64,000 bases of DNA, from contig NZ_LMDF01000007.1 in assembly GCF_001425745.1 (NCBI RefSeq), forward strand, positions 812,617-876,616. The letters are read 5' to 3'. Positions 1 to 8,267 of the stretch are shown here, piece after piece. Within the stretch, counting starts at the first letter, position 1; each line of letters starts with the position of its first letter. The position numbers were made by a program, and so were the translations under genes. The notes under the pieces were generated by a model. It did not search any database. It had not been told where the DNA came from and saw only the letters and a program-made list of their open reading frames with translations. This DNA comes from Caulobacter sp. Root343 (GTDB taxonomy: Bacteria > Pseudomonadota > Alphaproteobacteria > Caulobacterales > Caulobacteraceae).

Positions 1-1193
1 ATGTCCGCGACGTCGGTCCCCGCCCGCATCAGGTCGAAGTACCAGCCGCCGTCGGCCGCGTCGCCGAACAGCACCGCGCCGGCGACCTTGCCGTCCTCGA
101 TGACCACGCGCTTGTAGACGCCGCGGGCCGCGTCGCGGAACACGATGTCCTCGCAACCGTCGCCGCCGGCGAACTTGCCGGCCGAGAACACGTCGACACC
201 CGAGACCTTCAGACGGGTCGACAGCACCGAGCCCGCATAGGTCCCCGCACCGTCGGTCAATTCCTCGGCAAGGGCCCGGCACATGTCCCAGATCGGGGCC
301 ACCAGGCCATAGCAGTTGCCACGGTGCTCGACGCACTCGCCGACCGAGAACACGGCTGGATCGGAGGTGCGCATGGCGTCGTCGACGATGATGCCGCGAT
401 TGACCTGCAGGCCGGAAGTCTTGGCCAGGGTCGCGTTCGGACGGATGCCGACCGCCATGACCAGCAGGTCGCAGGCCAGGACCCGGCCGTCTTTCAGCTT
501 CAAGCCGGCGACCTTGCCGTCTTGGCCGACGATTTCCTCGGACTGGGCGCCCAGCACCGTCTCGACGCCGCGTTCGGCCAGGGCCTCGCGCAGCAGATAG
601 CCGGCGCTCTCGTCCAGCTGGCGCTCCATCAGCACGTCCATCAGGTGGACGACCGTGGCGGCCATGCCGCGGCGGGCCAGGCCGTAGGCGGCTTCCAGGC
701 CCAGCAGGCCGCCGCCGATGACCACGGCGCGGGCGCCGGGCTTGCCGGAAGCCTCGACCATGGCCTCGACGTCGTCGAGATCGCGGAAAGTGACGACGCC
801 CTTCAGGTCCGAGCCCGGTAGCGGCAGGCGGAACGGATCCGAGCCGGTGGCCAGGATCAGCTTGTCGTAGGCGACTTCCAGACCGCCTTCGGCGACCACC
901 TTGCGGCCTTCCAGGTCGATCGCGGTGACGGCGCGACCGGCGTGCAAGGTGATGGCGTTGTCGCGATACCAAGCCTCGTCATTGATGACGATGTCGTCGA
1001 AGGTCTTCTCGCCCGCCAGGACCGGCGAGAGCATGATCCGGTTGTAGTTCACCCGCGGCTCGGCGCCGAAGATGGTCACGTCGTAGCGGGCGGGGTCGCG
1101 CTTCAGCACTTCCTCGACCGCTCGGCAGCCGGCCATGCCGTTGCCGATGACGACCAGCCTCTCCTTCAGGTTTTCGGCCTTGAGTTGGGTCAT
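1..1193 (-). CDS. nirB: Nitrite reductase large subunit NirB, partial (N-terminal ~397 residues)
   Basis: This is the NAD(P)H- and FAD-binding front half of assimilatory nitrite reductase, which reduces nitrite to ammonium in the cytoplasm. Translation from the ATG at 1193 gives MTQLKAENLKERLVVIGNGM, with a Rossmann GxGxxG motif near residue 18. A second dinucleotide-binding motif (GGGLLGLEAA) follows in the pyridine-nucleotide-disulfide oxidoreductase fold. The reading frame is open to the left edge, so the iron-sulfur and siroheme part lies outside the window. It follows narK by 32 bases on the same strand and is probably cotranscribed with it. Other FAD/NAD oxidoreductases share this fold, but the position behind a nitrate transporter and nasST makes NirB the best call. 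Confidence 0.9.
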   Translation of the reverse strand, partial: MTQLKAENLKERLVVIGNGMAGCRAVEEVLKRDPARYDVTIFGAEPRVNYNRIMLSPVLAGEKTFDDIVINDEAWYRDNAITLHAGRAVTAIDLEGRKVVAEGGLEVAYDKLILATGSDPFRLPLPGSDLKGVVTFRDLDDVEAMVEASGKPGARAVVIGGGLLGLEAAYGLARRGMAATVVHLMDVLMERQLDESAGYLLREALAERGVETVLGAQSEEIVGQDGKVAGLKLKDGRVLACDLLVMAVGIRPNATLAKTSGLQVNRGIIVDDAMRTSDPAVFSVGECVEHRGNCYGLVAPIWDMCRALAEELTDGAGTYAGSVLSTRLKVSGVDVFSAGKFAGGDGCEDIVFRDAARGVYKRVVIEDGKVAGAVLFGDAADGGWYFDLMRAGTDVAD

Positions 1194-1225
1194 GGTGGAC
1201 AATCTCGTTCGTCGAAGCGGGAGGA

Positions 1226-2446
1226 TCAGACGCGGACGGTGGCGGCGTCGCCATGCAGGGTCGGCCACACGGCGCGCCAGCGAGCCTTGAGGCCGTGCAG
1301 GGCCAGGAAGGCGAACATCGCCAGGGCGGCGAAGCCGAGGAATCCGGGCTGGTAGGAGCCGGTCATCTTCTTGGCCATGCCCAGGGTCGAGGCCAGGTAG
1401 AAGCCGCCGATGCCGCCGGTCATGCCAATCAGGCCGGTCATGACGCCGATTTCCTTGCGGAACCGCTGGGGGGCCAGCTGGAACACAGCGCCGTTGCCGG
1501 CGCCCAGGGCCAGCATCGAGAACAGAAGCACGGCCAGGGCGACGAACGGCGACGGCAGCTGGAAGCTGGCGACCGCCATGCCGGCCGCGGCCAGGATGTA
1601 GACGAAGCTCAGGGTGCGCACCCCGCCGAAGCGGTCGGCCAGGGCGCCGCCGACCGGACGGATGAACGAACCGGCGAAGACGCAGGCGGCGGTGAAGAAG
1701 CCGGCGATAACCGGATCCAAGCCGTATTCCGAGTTGAAGTACATGGTCAGCGACGAGGCCAGGCCGACGAAGCCGCCGAAGGTCACGCCGTACAGCAGCA
1801 TCAGCCACCAGGCGTCCGGGACCTTCAGGACATCGAGATATTCGCCCAGCTTCTTGGGCGCGGGCTGCTCCGGCGCATCCTTGGCCAGCAGCATGTAGAC
1901 GACGAAGGCCAGCGCCAGCGGAATGGCGGCCAGGCCGATCACGGTCTGCCAGCCGAACGCCTTGGCCAGGGCCGGCGCGAACAGGGCGGCCAGGGCCGTG
2001 CCTGAGTTGCCGGCGCCGGCGATGCCCAGGGCCAGACCCTGATATTCCTGCGGATACCAGCGCGAGGCCAGCGGCAGGGCGACGGCGAACGAGGCGCCCG
2101 CCACACCCAGGATCACACCCAGGGCCAGCACCTGATGATAGTTGTGAATGCCGACGGCCCAGGCCAGCACCAGCCCGGCCAGAACGATCAGCTGGCCGAT
2201 CATGCCGGTCTTCTTCGGCCCGATCCGGTCGACCAGCACGCCATTGACCAGGCGCAGGACGGCGCCGGCCAGGACCGGGATGGCGACCATCAAACCCTTC
2301 TGGGCGGGATCGAGGTGAAAGTCCTTGGCGATCGCGACGCCCAGCGGACCCAGGATCACCCAGACCATGAAGCTGAGATCGAAGTACAGGAAGGCGGCGA
2401 ACAGGGTCGGCGCATGGCCGGCCTTCAGGAAGTCGCGGGAGAGCAT
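1226..2446 (-). CDS. narK: Nitrate/nitrite MFS transporter (NNP family)
   Basis: A 406-residue inner-membrane transporter of the major facilitator superfamily, with about 12 hydrophobic segments. Two nitrate-signature-like glycine-rich segments are visible: GIAGAGNSGTALAALFAP in the first half and ALGAGNGAVFQL followed by GMTGGIGGFYL in the second. These mark the nitrate/nitrite porter family, which moves nitrate or nitrite across the cytoplasmic membrane. The start is the ATG at 2446; only a weak GAGG-like ribosome site precedes it. It lies directly upstream of nirB and behind a leader with several hairpins (2480-2549). NasA is an equivalent name; uptake and nitrite export cannot be told apart from sequence. 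Confidence 0.9.
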   Translation of the reverse strand: MLSRDFLKAGHAPTLFAAFLYFDLSFMVWVILGPLGVAIAKDFHLDPAQKGLMVAIPVLAGAVLRLVNGVLVDRIGPKKTGMIGQLIVLAGLVLAWAVGIHNYHQVLALGVILGVAGASFAVALPLASRWYPQEYQGLALGIAGAGNSGTALAALFAPALAKAFGWQTVIGLAAIPLALAFVVYMLLAKDAPEQPAPKKLGEYLDVLKVPDAWWLMLLYGVTFGGFVGLASSLTMYFNSEYGLDPVIAGFFTAACVFAGSFIRPVGGALADRFGGVRTLSFVYILAAAGMAVASFQLPSPFVALAVLLFSMLALGAGNGAVFQLAPQRFRKEIGVMTGLIGMTGGIGGFYLASTLGMAKKMTGSYQPGFLGFAALAMFAFLALHGLKARWRAVWPTLHGDAATVRV

Positions 2447-2479
2447 GTCGGCCTCGGATGTCTGCGTGTCTGCGAGAGC

Positions 2480-2549
2480 GGGGCGTCGTCGCCCCGGACG
2501 GGTGACCGCATCCGAGCGGTCCTCTGGCAGCCGCGAACGCCGTTGTTCG
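2480..2549 (-). promoter_or_regulatory. narK leader hairpins, candidate NasT (ANTAR) target
   Basis: On the minus strand, 2549-2534 forms CGAAC-AACGGC-GTTCG, a 5-bp stem with a six-base loop that has A at position 1 and G at position 4, as known for ANTAR-bound RNA. Twelve bases later 2521-2504 forms a 6-bp stem with hexaloop TCGGAT, which keeps G4 but not A1. A third stem-loop, GGGGC-GACGAC-GCCCC (2495-2480), comes next but has no U-tract, so it is a poor intrinsic terminator. It is inferred to be an RNA control region of narK-nirB, by analogy with the clearer leader at 10983-11105. Confidence 0.4.
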
Positions 2550-2686
2550 GTGGCCTTGATGCTATTGAAGACGGGTGACGGGCGTCATGTCACGGCCCAT
2601 GCCGCGCTGCGGCGCCGCCGATGTTTGCGACGCACACTTGCTCAGCATTTATGCACGAGCGGCGCCCAGGAAGCGTGCAGGTCTGG

Positions 2687-3838
2687 CTAGCCGCGATGGA
2701 TATCGAAGGCGGCGGCGTAGGCGCGCGCGGCCTTCGGATCGAACGCTCGGCCGTCAAACAGTCGCGCCTCGGCCGGTCCAGCGGCGTCGGCGAAGGCCAG
2801 GGCCGGCTCCAGAATCGGCCCCAGCGACAGGGCCGCCTCGCGATAGAGGTCGGGGCGATAGACCCGGTCGACCAGAGCCTGCAGATCGTGCTCGGCGCCG
2901 ATCTGCCCCCAGCGGGTCATCTGCGACAGGAACCAGAGGCCGTGCTCGCGACGCGGCAGGCCCGCCGCGTCGCGGTGGAAGACGATTTCGCTCTCCAGCG
3001 CCCGGCCGATCGCGGCCGGCGCCGCGCCGATGCGATCGGGCCGGGCCAGCAGTTCGATCAGCGTCTCGCGGTTCTCGGCCTCGTCGGCCCAGGCCGCGGC
3101 GCGCATAACCGCCCGCAGGCAGGCGCGCAGTTCGTCGGGTCGCTGGGTCGCGAGCTCGGTCGTGACGCCCAGCACCTTGTCGGGACCACCGGGCCAGAAC
3201 TGCGAGGCGGCGATCAGGATTCGGCCGACGCCGCCGGTCTCGGCCACCACGTTCCAGGGGGCGCCGACGCAGAACCCGTCGATGGCGCCCGCATGCATCT
3301 GCTCGACCATGCGCGGCGGCGGAGTGACCACCAGGCGCACGTCGCGGTCCGGATCGATCCCCCCCTGCGCCAGCCAATAGCGCAGCAGGTAGTTGTGCAT
3401 CGAATAGGGGAAGACCACGGCGAAGGTCAGCGGTCCCTGCCCGCGCGCACGCCGCTCCGCGATCACCTTGGCCAGCGGCGCGGCGGTCACCGGCGTTCGC
3501 GCCAGGGCGTCTGGATCGACCGCGCGGATCGCCTCGGCCAAGGCGATCGACACCGTGACGGCGCTGCCGTTCTGGTTCAGCGCCAGGGGCGCCAGGATCG
3601 CGCCCTGGCCGCCCGCGCCAGCCGACATCGTCGCCGCCAGGGCCATCGGAGCCAGCATGTGGGCGCCGTCCAGCAGGCCGACGGCGACCTTGTCGCGGAT
3701 CGTGGCCCATGAGGCTTCGCGGATCAGCTCGACGTTCAGCCCTTCTTCCTCGAAGAAGCCCAGGGCCTGGGCCGCGGCCAGGGGCGCGCAATCGGTCAGC
3801 GGAATGAAGCCGAGACGCAAATCGGAAAGGCCGCTCAC
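2687..3838 (-). CDS. nasS: Nitrate sensor NasS (NrtA-like substrate-binding protein without export signal)
   Basis: A 383-residue protein related to the nitrate ABC binding protein at 8268-9560. Both have LGFI-x-LTD near the N terminus, the ASWA-x-xRD segment, and the IPPPQM/VTPPPRM plus DGFCVGAPWN/DAFCVGEPWN segments. It begins right at the mature domain (MSGLSDLRLGFIPLTD) with no signal peptide, so it should be cytoplasmic, as in NasS. Known NasS proteins bind nitrate and release the antiterminator NasT. The start is a GTG at 3838 that overlaps the nasT stop as GTGA, implying translational coupling and close to 1:1 synthesis. Confidence 0.85.
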   Translation of the reverse strand: MSGLSDLRLGFIPLTDCAPLAAAQALGFFEEEGLNVELIREASWATIRDKVAVGLLDGAHMLAPMALAATMSAGAGGQGAILAPLALNQNGSAVTVSIALAEAIRAVDPDALARTPVTAAPLAKVIAERRARGQGPLTFAVVFPYSMHNYLLRYWLAQGGIDPDRDVRLVVTPPPRMVEQMHAGAIDGFCVGAPWNVVAETGGVGRILIAASQFWPGGPDKVLGVTTELATQRPDELRACLRAVMRAAAWADEAENRETLIELLARPDRIGAAPAAIGRALESEIVFHRDAAGLPRREHGLWFLSQMTRWGQIGAEHDLQALVDRVYRPDLYREAALSLGPILEPALAFADAAGPAEARLFDGRAFDPKAARAYAAAFDIHRG

Positions 3839-4407
3839 GCGCCGTCCCCCTTCAGCACTCCGGCGAAAGCCAGCAGGTCGGCGGCCACGGCGCCGATCGG
3901 TTTGCCCCGGTCCATGGCCAATTTGCGCAGCAGGCGATAGGCGCCGTCCTCGTCCAGGCCGCGCTCCTTCATCAGCAGGCCCTTGGCCCGCTCGACGGTC
4001 TTGCGCGATTCCAGGTCGGCCTTGGCCTTGGCCAGATCGCCGCGCAGCTGCTGGGTCAGGGCGAAGCGGCTCATGGCCACGTCGAGGATCGAGCGCACGC
4101 GATTGGGCGCCAGACCGTCGACGACATAGGCCGCGACCCCGGCCCGTACCGCCTGCTCGGCCAGGCCCGGCTCGGACCTGTCGACGAACATCACCACCGG
4201 ATGGCCTTGGCTGGACTCCTGCAGACTATCCAGCGTGTCACGGTCGGGACTCTCGGCGGCGATCACCACCACGTCCGGCGCGAAGGCCATGACCTCGGCC
4301 TCGTCGTAGACCGCCGAACGGCGGACTTCGAGCGGTTGCACGCCCTCCAGCCCCTGGGCCACGAGCGCGGCGCGCGCGGTATCTGGATCAATGACAAGCA
4401 CCCGCAT
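3835..4407 (-). CDS. nasT: Nitrate response antiterminator NasT (pseudo-receiver plus ANTAR)
   Basis: A 190-residue regulator. Residues 1 to about 120 form a response-regulator-like receiver (MRVLVIDPDTARAALVAQGL). The C terminus is an ANTAR domain (TVERAKGLLMKERGLDEDGAYRLLRKLAMDRGK), an RNA-binding module that recognises paired hexaloop hairpins and prevents leader termination. I chose the ATG at 4407 because the receiver begins there and AGGA lies about eight bases upstream; the longer open frame upstream has no domain. It is translationally coupled to nasS. Its likely targets are the leaders at 10983-11105 and, less surely, 2480-2549. Confidence 0.9.
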   Translation of the reverse strand: MRVLVIDPDTARAALVAQGLEGVQPLEVRRSAVYDEAEVMAFAPDVVVIAAESPDRDTLDSLQESSQGHPVVMFVDRSEPGLAEQAVRAGVAAYVVDGLAPNRVRSILDVAMSRFALTQQLRGDLAKAKADLESRKTVERAKGLLMKERGLDEDGAYRLLRKLAMDRGKPIGAVAADLLAFAGVLKGDGA

Positions 4408-4714
4408 CGCGTTCGTCCTACGCAGGGCGGCGCGATGGGCGGGAAACTTTCCCCCGCCAGGGGCGCCCACTCTGAAGATTGCGCAGAAACCAGGCGCCGA
4501 CGACCATTCCTTGAGCGAAACGGCAAGCTCTGCCCGAGAGCGAACGATGACGGCGCGGGACTGCCGCGCGCGCCGCCAGACCGGCAAGACCTTGCCGCCG
4601 GAGGCGTCCCGCCGCCGCCCAGCGCCATCGGAACGTGCAAGAACAGCGATCGACCTTGCGTTGTCCTCCCGGCTCGCGCCAGATCTGGCGACACGAGATG
4701 AAGCGGAGCCTGTC
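4408..4714. promoter_or_regulatory. Divergent intergenic region nasT / DUF4126
   Basis: About 300 bases between divergent start codons. An imperfect inverted repeat (GGCGGG, two extra bases, AAA-TTT, CCCGCC on the minus strand) lies close upstream of nasT. I see no confident -35/-10 pair, sigma-54 site or open reading frame that looks coding. Confidence 0.35.
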
Positions 4715-5179
4715 ATGTCCCTCTACCTGTTCGCCCTGTTGATCGGCGTGATCGCCGGCTTGCGCGCCATGACGGCGCCCGCGGCGGTCGCCTGGGCCGC
4801 GCGCCTGGGCTGGCTGCCGCTGGCGGGCTTTCCCCTGGTCTGGTTGGGCGGCGTGATCCCCGTCCTCGTCTTGACCGCTTTGGCGGCGCTGGAACTGGTC
4901 GCCGACCAATTGCCCAAGACTCCCAGCCGCAAGGTTCCGGTGCAGTTCATCACCCGTGTCCTGACCGGCGCGTTCAGCGGCGCGACGCTGATGATGCCGA
5001 GCGGCCACTGGCTGCGCGGCGCGGTCATCGGCGCCGTCGGTGCGGTGCTCGGCACGTTCGGCGGCGCCGAGGCGCGCGCGCGGCTGGCCAAGCTGTTCGG
5101 CAAGGACCAACCGGCCGCCCTGATCGAGGACGTGGTCGCCGTCGGCGGGGCGCTTTTGATCGTGGCCCTGGCCCGATGA
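4715..5179 (+). CDS. DUF4126-type small membrane protein
   Basis: A 154-residue protein starting at the ATG at 4715 (MSLYLFALLIGVIAGLRAMT). It has about four hydrophobic segments, a conserved-looking GLRAMTAPA turn and an LPKTPSRKVP segment, which match my recollection of the DUF4126 family. The function is unknown; it should sit in the inner membrane. Its stop overlaps the start of the next gene (ATGA at 5176-5179), so the two are almost certainly translated from one message. Confidence 0.7.
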   Translation: MSLYLFALLIGVIAGLRAMTAPAAVAWAARLGWLPLAGFPLVWLGGVIPVLVLTALAALELVADQLPKTPSRKVPVQFITRVLTGAFSGATLMMPSGHWLRGAVIGAVGAVLGTFGGAEARARLAKLFGKDQPAALIEDVVAVGGALLIVALAR

Positions 5180-6558
5180 GCGAGGCGCGCGCGTTCGACG
5201 CCATCATCATCGGCGCCGGCCAGGCCGGTCCGTCTCTGGCCGGCCGCCTGACCGCCGCCGGCCAGACCGTGGCGATGATCGAGCGCAAGGACTTCGGCGG
5301 GACCTGTGTCAACACCGGCTGCATGCCGACCAAGACCCTGGTGGCCAGCGCCTATGCCGCCCATCTGGCCCGTCGCGCCGCCGACTATGGCGTCGTTCTG
5401 AATGGTCCTGTCGGCGTCGACATGAAGCGGGTCAAGGAACGCCAGCAGACCGTGGTTCGCACCGCCCGCGGCAATGTCGAGACATGGCTGCGCGGCATGC
5501 CGGGCATTACGGTGATCCAGGGCCATGCCCGTTTCGAGAGCGCCGACACGGTTCGGGTGGGCGACGACCTGCTGACGGCGCCGAAGATCTTCCTGAACGT
5601 CGGCGGCCGGGCGAATGTCCCCGACATGCCGGGGATCGGCGACGTTCCCTACCTGACCAATGTCGACATGATGCAGCTGGATACGCTGCCCGAACACCTG
5701 GTCATCGTCGGAGGCAGCTATATCGGGCTGGAGTTCGCCCAGATGTTCCGACGTTTCGGCAGCCAGGTGACCGTCATCGAGATGGGGCCACGTCTGATCG
5801 GCCGCGAGGATCCGGAGATCTCCGACACCATCCGCGAGATCCTGGAGGCCGAGGGGATCACCGTCCGCCTGAACGCCGAGTGCATCCGCTTCGCTCGCCA
5901 TGACGGCGGCGTCTGCGCCCATGTCACCTGCGAGGCCGGCGCGCCGCAGGTGACCGGCTCGCATGTGCTGCTGGCCGTCGGCCGCAGACCCAATACCGAC
6001 GACCTGGGGCTCGATACCGCCGGGATCGAGATCGACAAGCGCGGCTACATCGTCGTCGACGACCAGTTGCGCACCAATGTCCCGGGCGTCTGGGCGATGG
6101 GCGACTGCAACGGCAAAGGCGCCTTCACCCATACGGCCTACAACGACTTCGAGATCATCGCCGCCAACCTGCTGGATGATGATCCCCGCCGCGTGAGCGA
6201 CCGCATCACCTGCTATGGCCTGTTCGTCGATCCGCCGCTGGGACGGGTCGGCATGACCGAGGCGGAAGCCAGAACGACCGGCCGCCCGCTGCTGGTAGGC
6301 AAGCGACCCATGACCCGCGTCGGCCGCGCCGTCGAGAAGGGCGAGACCCAGGGCTTCATGAAGGTGGTGATCGACGCCGAGACCAAGCAGATCCTCGGCG
6401 CCGCCATCCTGGGCCTGAACGGCGACGAGGCCATCCACGGCATGCTCGACCTGATGTACGCCAAGGCGCCTTACACGGTGATCCAACGGGCGGTGCATAT
6501 CCATCCGACGGTGTCCGAATTGATCCCGACGATGCTTGGCGAGCTGAAAACGGACTAG
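5176..6558 (+). CDS. Dihydrolipoamide dehydrogenase-like / mercuric reductase-like flavoprotein disulfide oxidoreductase
   Basis: A 460-residue class I pyridine nucleotide-disulfide oxidoreductase. It has an FAD-binding GAGQAGPSLAGR motif near residue 13, the redox pair C44-VNTG-C49 in GTCVNTGCMPTKT, an NAD(P) motif (VGGSYIGLEFA), the second FAD motif with AMGDCNGKG, and the C-terminal HIHPTVSELIPT with the active-site His of the partner subunit. It therefore keeps every catalytic element. No 2-oxoacid dehydrogenase subunits and no mer genes are near, so the substrate is not known. It is coupled to the DUF4126 gene and meets nrtC tail to tail with no spacer. Confidence 0.8.
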   Translation: MSEARAFDAIIIGAGQAGPSLAGRLTAAGQTVAMIERKDFGGTCVNTGCMPTKTLVASAYAAHLARRAADYGVVLNGPVGVDMKRVKERQQTVVRTARGNVETWLRGMPGITVIQGHARFESADTVRVGDDLLTAPKIFLNVGGRANVPDMPGIGDVPYLTNVDMMQLDTLPEHLVIVGGSYIGLEFAQMFRRFGSQVTVIEMGPRLIGREDPEISDTIREILEAEGITVRLNAECIRFARHDGGVCAHVTCEAGAPQVTGSHVLLAVGRRPNTDDLGLDTAGIEIDKRGYIVVDDQLRTNVPGVWAMGDCNGKGAFTHTAYNDFEIIAANLLDDDPRRVSDRITCYGLFVDPPLGRVGMTEAEARTTGRPLLVGKRPMTRVGRAVEKGETQGFMKVVIDAETKQILGAAILGLNGDEAIHGMLDLMYAKAPYTVIQRAVHIHPTVSELIPTMLGELKTD

Positions 6559-7350
6559 CTAGGCTGCTCGGCGCGCGTACAGGAACTCGATCACCGCCGC
6601 CCGGGCGTGGACGTAGGTCGGATGTTCGGCCACGGCCAGGCGGTCGCGCGGACGAGGTAGCGCGACGTCCAGAATTTGGCCGACACGAGCACGCGGGCCG
6701 TTGGTCATCATCACGATGCGGTCCGAGAGCAGGGTCGCCTCGTCGACGTCGTGGGTGATCATCAGCACGGTGTTCTTGAGCGCCGCGTGGATCTCCATGA
6801 CGCTGTCCTGCAGGTGCGCGCGGGTCAGGGCGTCCAGCGCCCCGAACGGCTCGTCCAGCAGCAGCACCTTGGGCTCCATGGCCAAGGCCCGGGCGATGCC
6901 GACCCGCTGCTTCATGCCGCCAGAGATCTCGGACGGGCGCTTGTCCAAGGCGTGGCCCATCTTGACCAGATCCAGATTGTGCAGCGTCCAGTCACGACGT
7001 TCGGCGGCCGACTTGGTCCGGCCGAACACCTTGTCGACCGCTAGTGACACGTTCTCGCGTACTGACAGCCAGGGCAGCAGCGAGTGGTTCTGGAACACCA
7101 CAGCCCTGTCCGGACCGGGGGCGTTGACCTCCTGCCGGTCCAGGATCACCGCGCCGGTGGTGACGGGGGTCAGGCCCGCCACCACGTTCAGTAGCGTGGA
7201 CTTGCCGCAACCGGAGTGGCCGATGATCGAGACGAACTCGCCCTTTTCGACCTTCAGGTCGATGCCGGTCAGAACCTCGCTGCGGGCGGCCCCCTTGGTG
7301 AAGGTCACGCCGACGTTCTCGATGGAAAGATAGGCCTTGGCCATGTGCAT
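6559..7350 (-). CDS. nrtC: Nitrate ABC transporter, ATP-binding protein (NrtC/NrtD type)
   Basis: A 263-residue ATPase that powers nitrate import. The Walker A box is GHSGCGKST, the signature is SGGMKQR, Walker B is VLLLDEPFGALD, and the switch His is in MITHDVDEA. It has only the ATPase domain, without the extra sensor half of cyanobacterial NrtC. The start is the ATG at 7350, with a second in-frame ATG two codons later (MAKAYLSIENVG) equally possible. It is the last gene of the porin-nrtA-nrtB-nrtC operon, six bases after nrtB. Confidence 0.9.
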   Translation of the reverse strand: MHMAKAYLSIENVGVTFTKGAARSEVLTGIDLKVEKGEFVSIIGHSGCGKSTLLNVVAGLTPVTTGAVILDRQEVNAPGPDRAVVFQNHSLLPWLSVRENVSLAVDKVFGRTKSAAERRDWTLHNLDLVKMGHALDKRPSEISGGMKQRVGIARALAMEPKVLLLDEPFGALDALTRAHLQDSVMEIHAALKNTVLMITHDVDEATLLSDRIVMMTNGPRARVGQILDVALPRPRDRLAVAEHPTYVHARAAVIEFLYARRAA

Positions 7351-7356
7351 GACTCT

Positions 7357-8253
7357 CTAGCTAGCGGCGCTGCCGCGCGAGACGAAGTGACCGACCAGGG
7401 CCACCAGGCGATCGAGGAAGAAGCCCGTGACGCCGACCCAGGCCAGGGCCACGATGATGTCGGCGATCCGCGAGGCGTTGTACTGATCCCAGATGAAGAA
7501 GCCGATGCCGACGCCGCCCAGCAGCATTTCCGAGGCGACGATGGCCAGCCAGCTCATGCCGATGCCGATCCGCAGGCCCGTGAAGATATAGGGCGTGGTC
7601 GCCGGCAGCAGGATCTTGAAGAAGTACTCGACCGGCGACAGGCGCAGCACCTTGGCGACGTTGACATAGTCGCTGGGGATGTTCCGCACGCCGACGGCGG
7701 TGTTGATGATGATCGGCCAGATCGAGGTGATGAAGATCACGAACAGGGCCGAGGGCTGGGCCTGGTGGAAGGCGGCCAGCGAGATCGGCAGCCAGGCCAG
7801 CGGCGGCACGGTGCGCAGGACCTGAAAGATCGGATCCAGACCTCGGTGCGCCCAGCGGTTCGAGCCGACGAACACACCCAGCAGGATTCCGCAGACGGCC
7901 GAGATCGAGAAGCCGACGCCCACCCGCTTCAGACTGGTGAACACGTGCCAAGCCAGACCCTTGTCGACGCCCCCGTTGTCGTAGAACGGGTGCAGGATCA
8001 GGTCCTTCGAGTCCGTCCAGACCTGCTTGGGCGACGGCAGGCCCGTATAGGAGTCGCCGATGACCGCCTGCCAGATGGCGAGCGCCACCAGCAGGGTCAG
8101 CAGCGGCGGGATCACCGTCTCGGCCACCGCCTTGGCGCGGCGGCCCAGCTCCGGCAGGAACAGCGACTTGGCCGGCGGAGGCGCGGTCGGCGCGGCGGCG
8201 ACCGGCGCGGGCGCCGGCGTCGCTTGGCTGAACGAGGGCTTGGGATAGGTCAC
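7357..8253 (-). CDS. nrtB: Nitrate ABC transporter permease
   Basis: A 298-residue inner-membrane permease. After a Pro/Ala-rich N terminus (residues 1-30) come about six transmembrane segments. An EAA-type loop contacting the ATPase is seen at FFKILLPATTPYIFTGLRIG, and the sequence resembles NrtB/SsuC permeases. I place the start at the GTG at 8253 (VTYPKPSF), because a strong GAGGGGAGGG ribosome site ends eight bases upstream and itself overlaps the nrtA stop codon. The gene is sandwiched between nrtA and nrtC. The sequence alone would also allow a sulfonate or taurine permease; context decides for nitrate. Confidence 0.9.
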   Translation of the reverse strand: MTYPKPSFSQATPAPAPVAAAPTAPPPAKSLFLPELGRRAKAVAETVIPPLLTLLVALAIWQAVIGDSYTGLPSPKQVWTDSKDLILHPFYDNGGVDKGLAWHVFTSLKRVGVGFSISAVCGILLGVFVGSNRWAHRGLDPIFQVLRTVPPLAWLPISLAAFHQAQPSALFVIFITSIWPIIINTAVGVRNIPSDYVNVAKVLRLSPVEYFFKILLPATTPYIFTGLRIGIGMSWLAIVASEMLLGGVGIGFFIWDQYNASRIADIIVALAWVGVTGFFLDRLVALVGHFVSRGSAAS

Positions 8254-8267
8254 GGCGCGCCCTCCCC

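Noticed and set aside
1253..2005. Long plus-strand frame opposite narK
   Set aside because: It is the complement of a clear transporter gene in GC-rich DNA; its protein is low-complexity Gln/Gly/Arg with no domain.
4723..6504. Very long minus-strand frame opposite DUF4126 and the flavoenzyme
   Set aside because: Shadow of two well-supported plus-strand genes; product has no domain and is rich in His, Gln and Ala.
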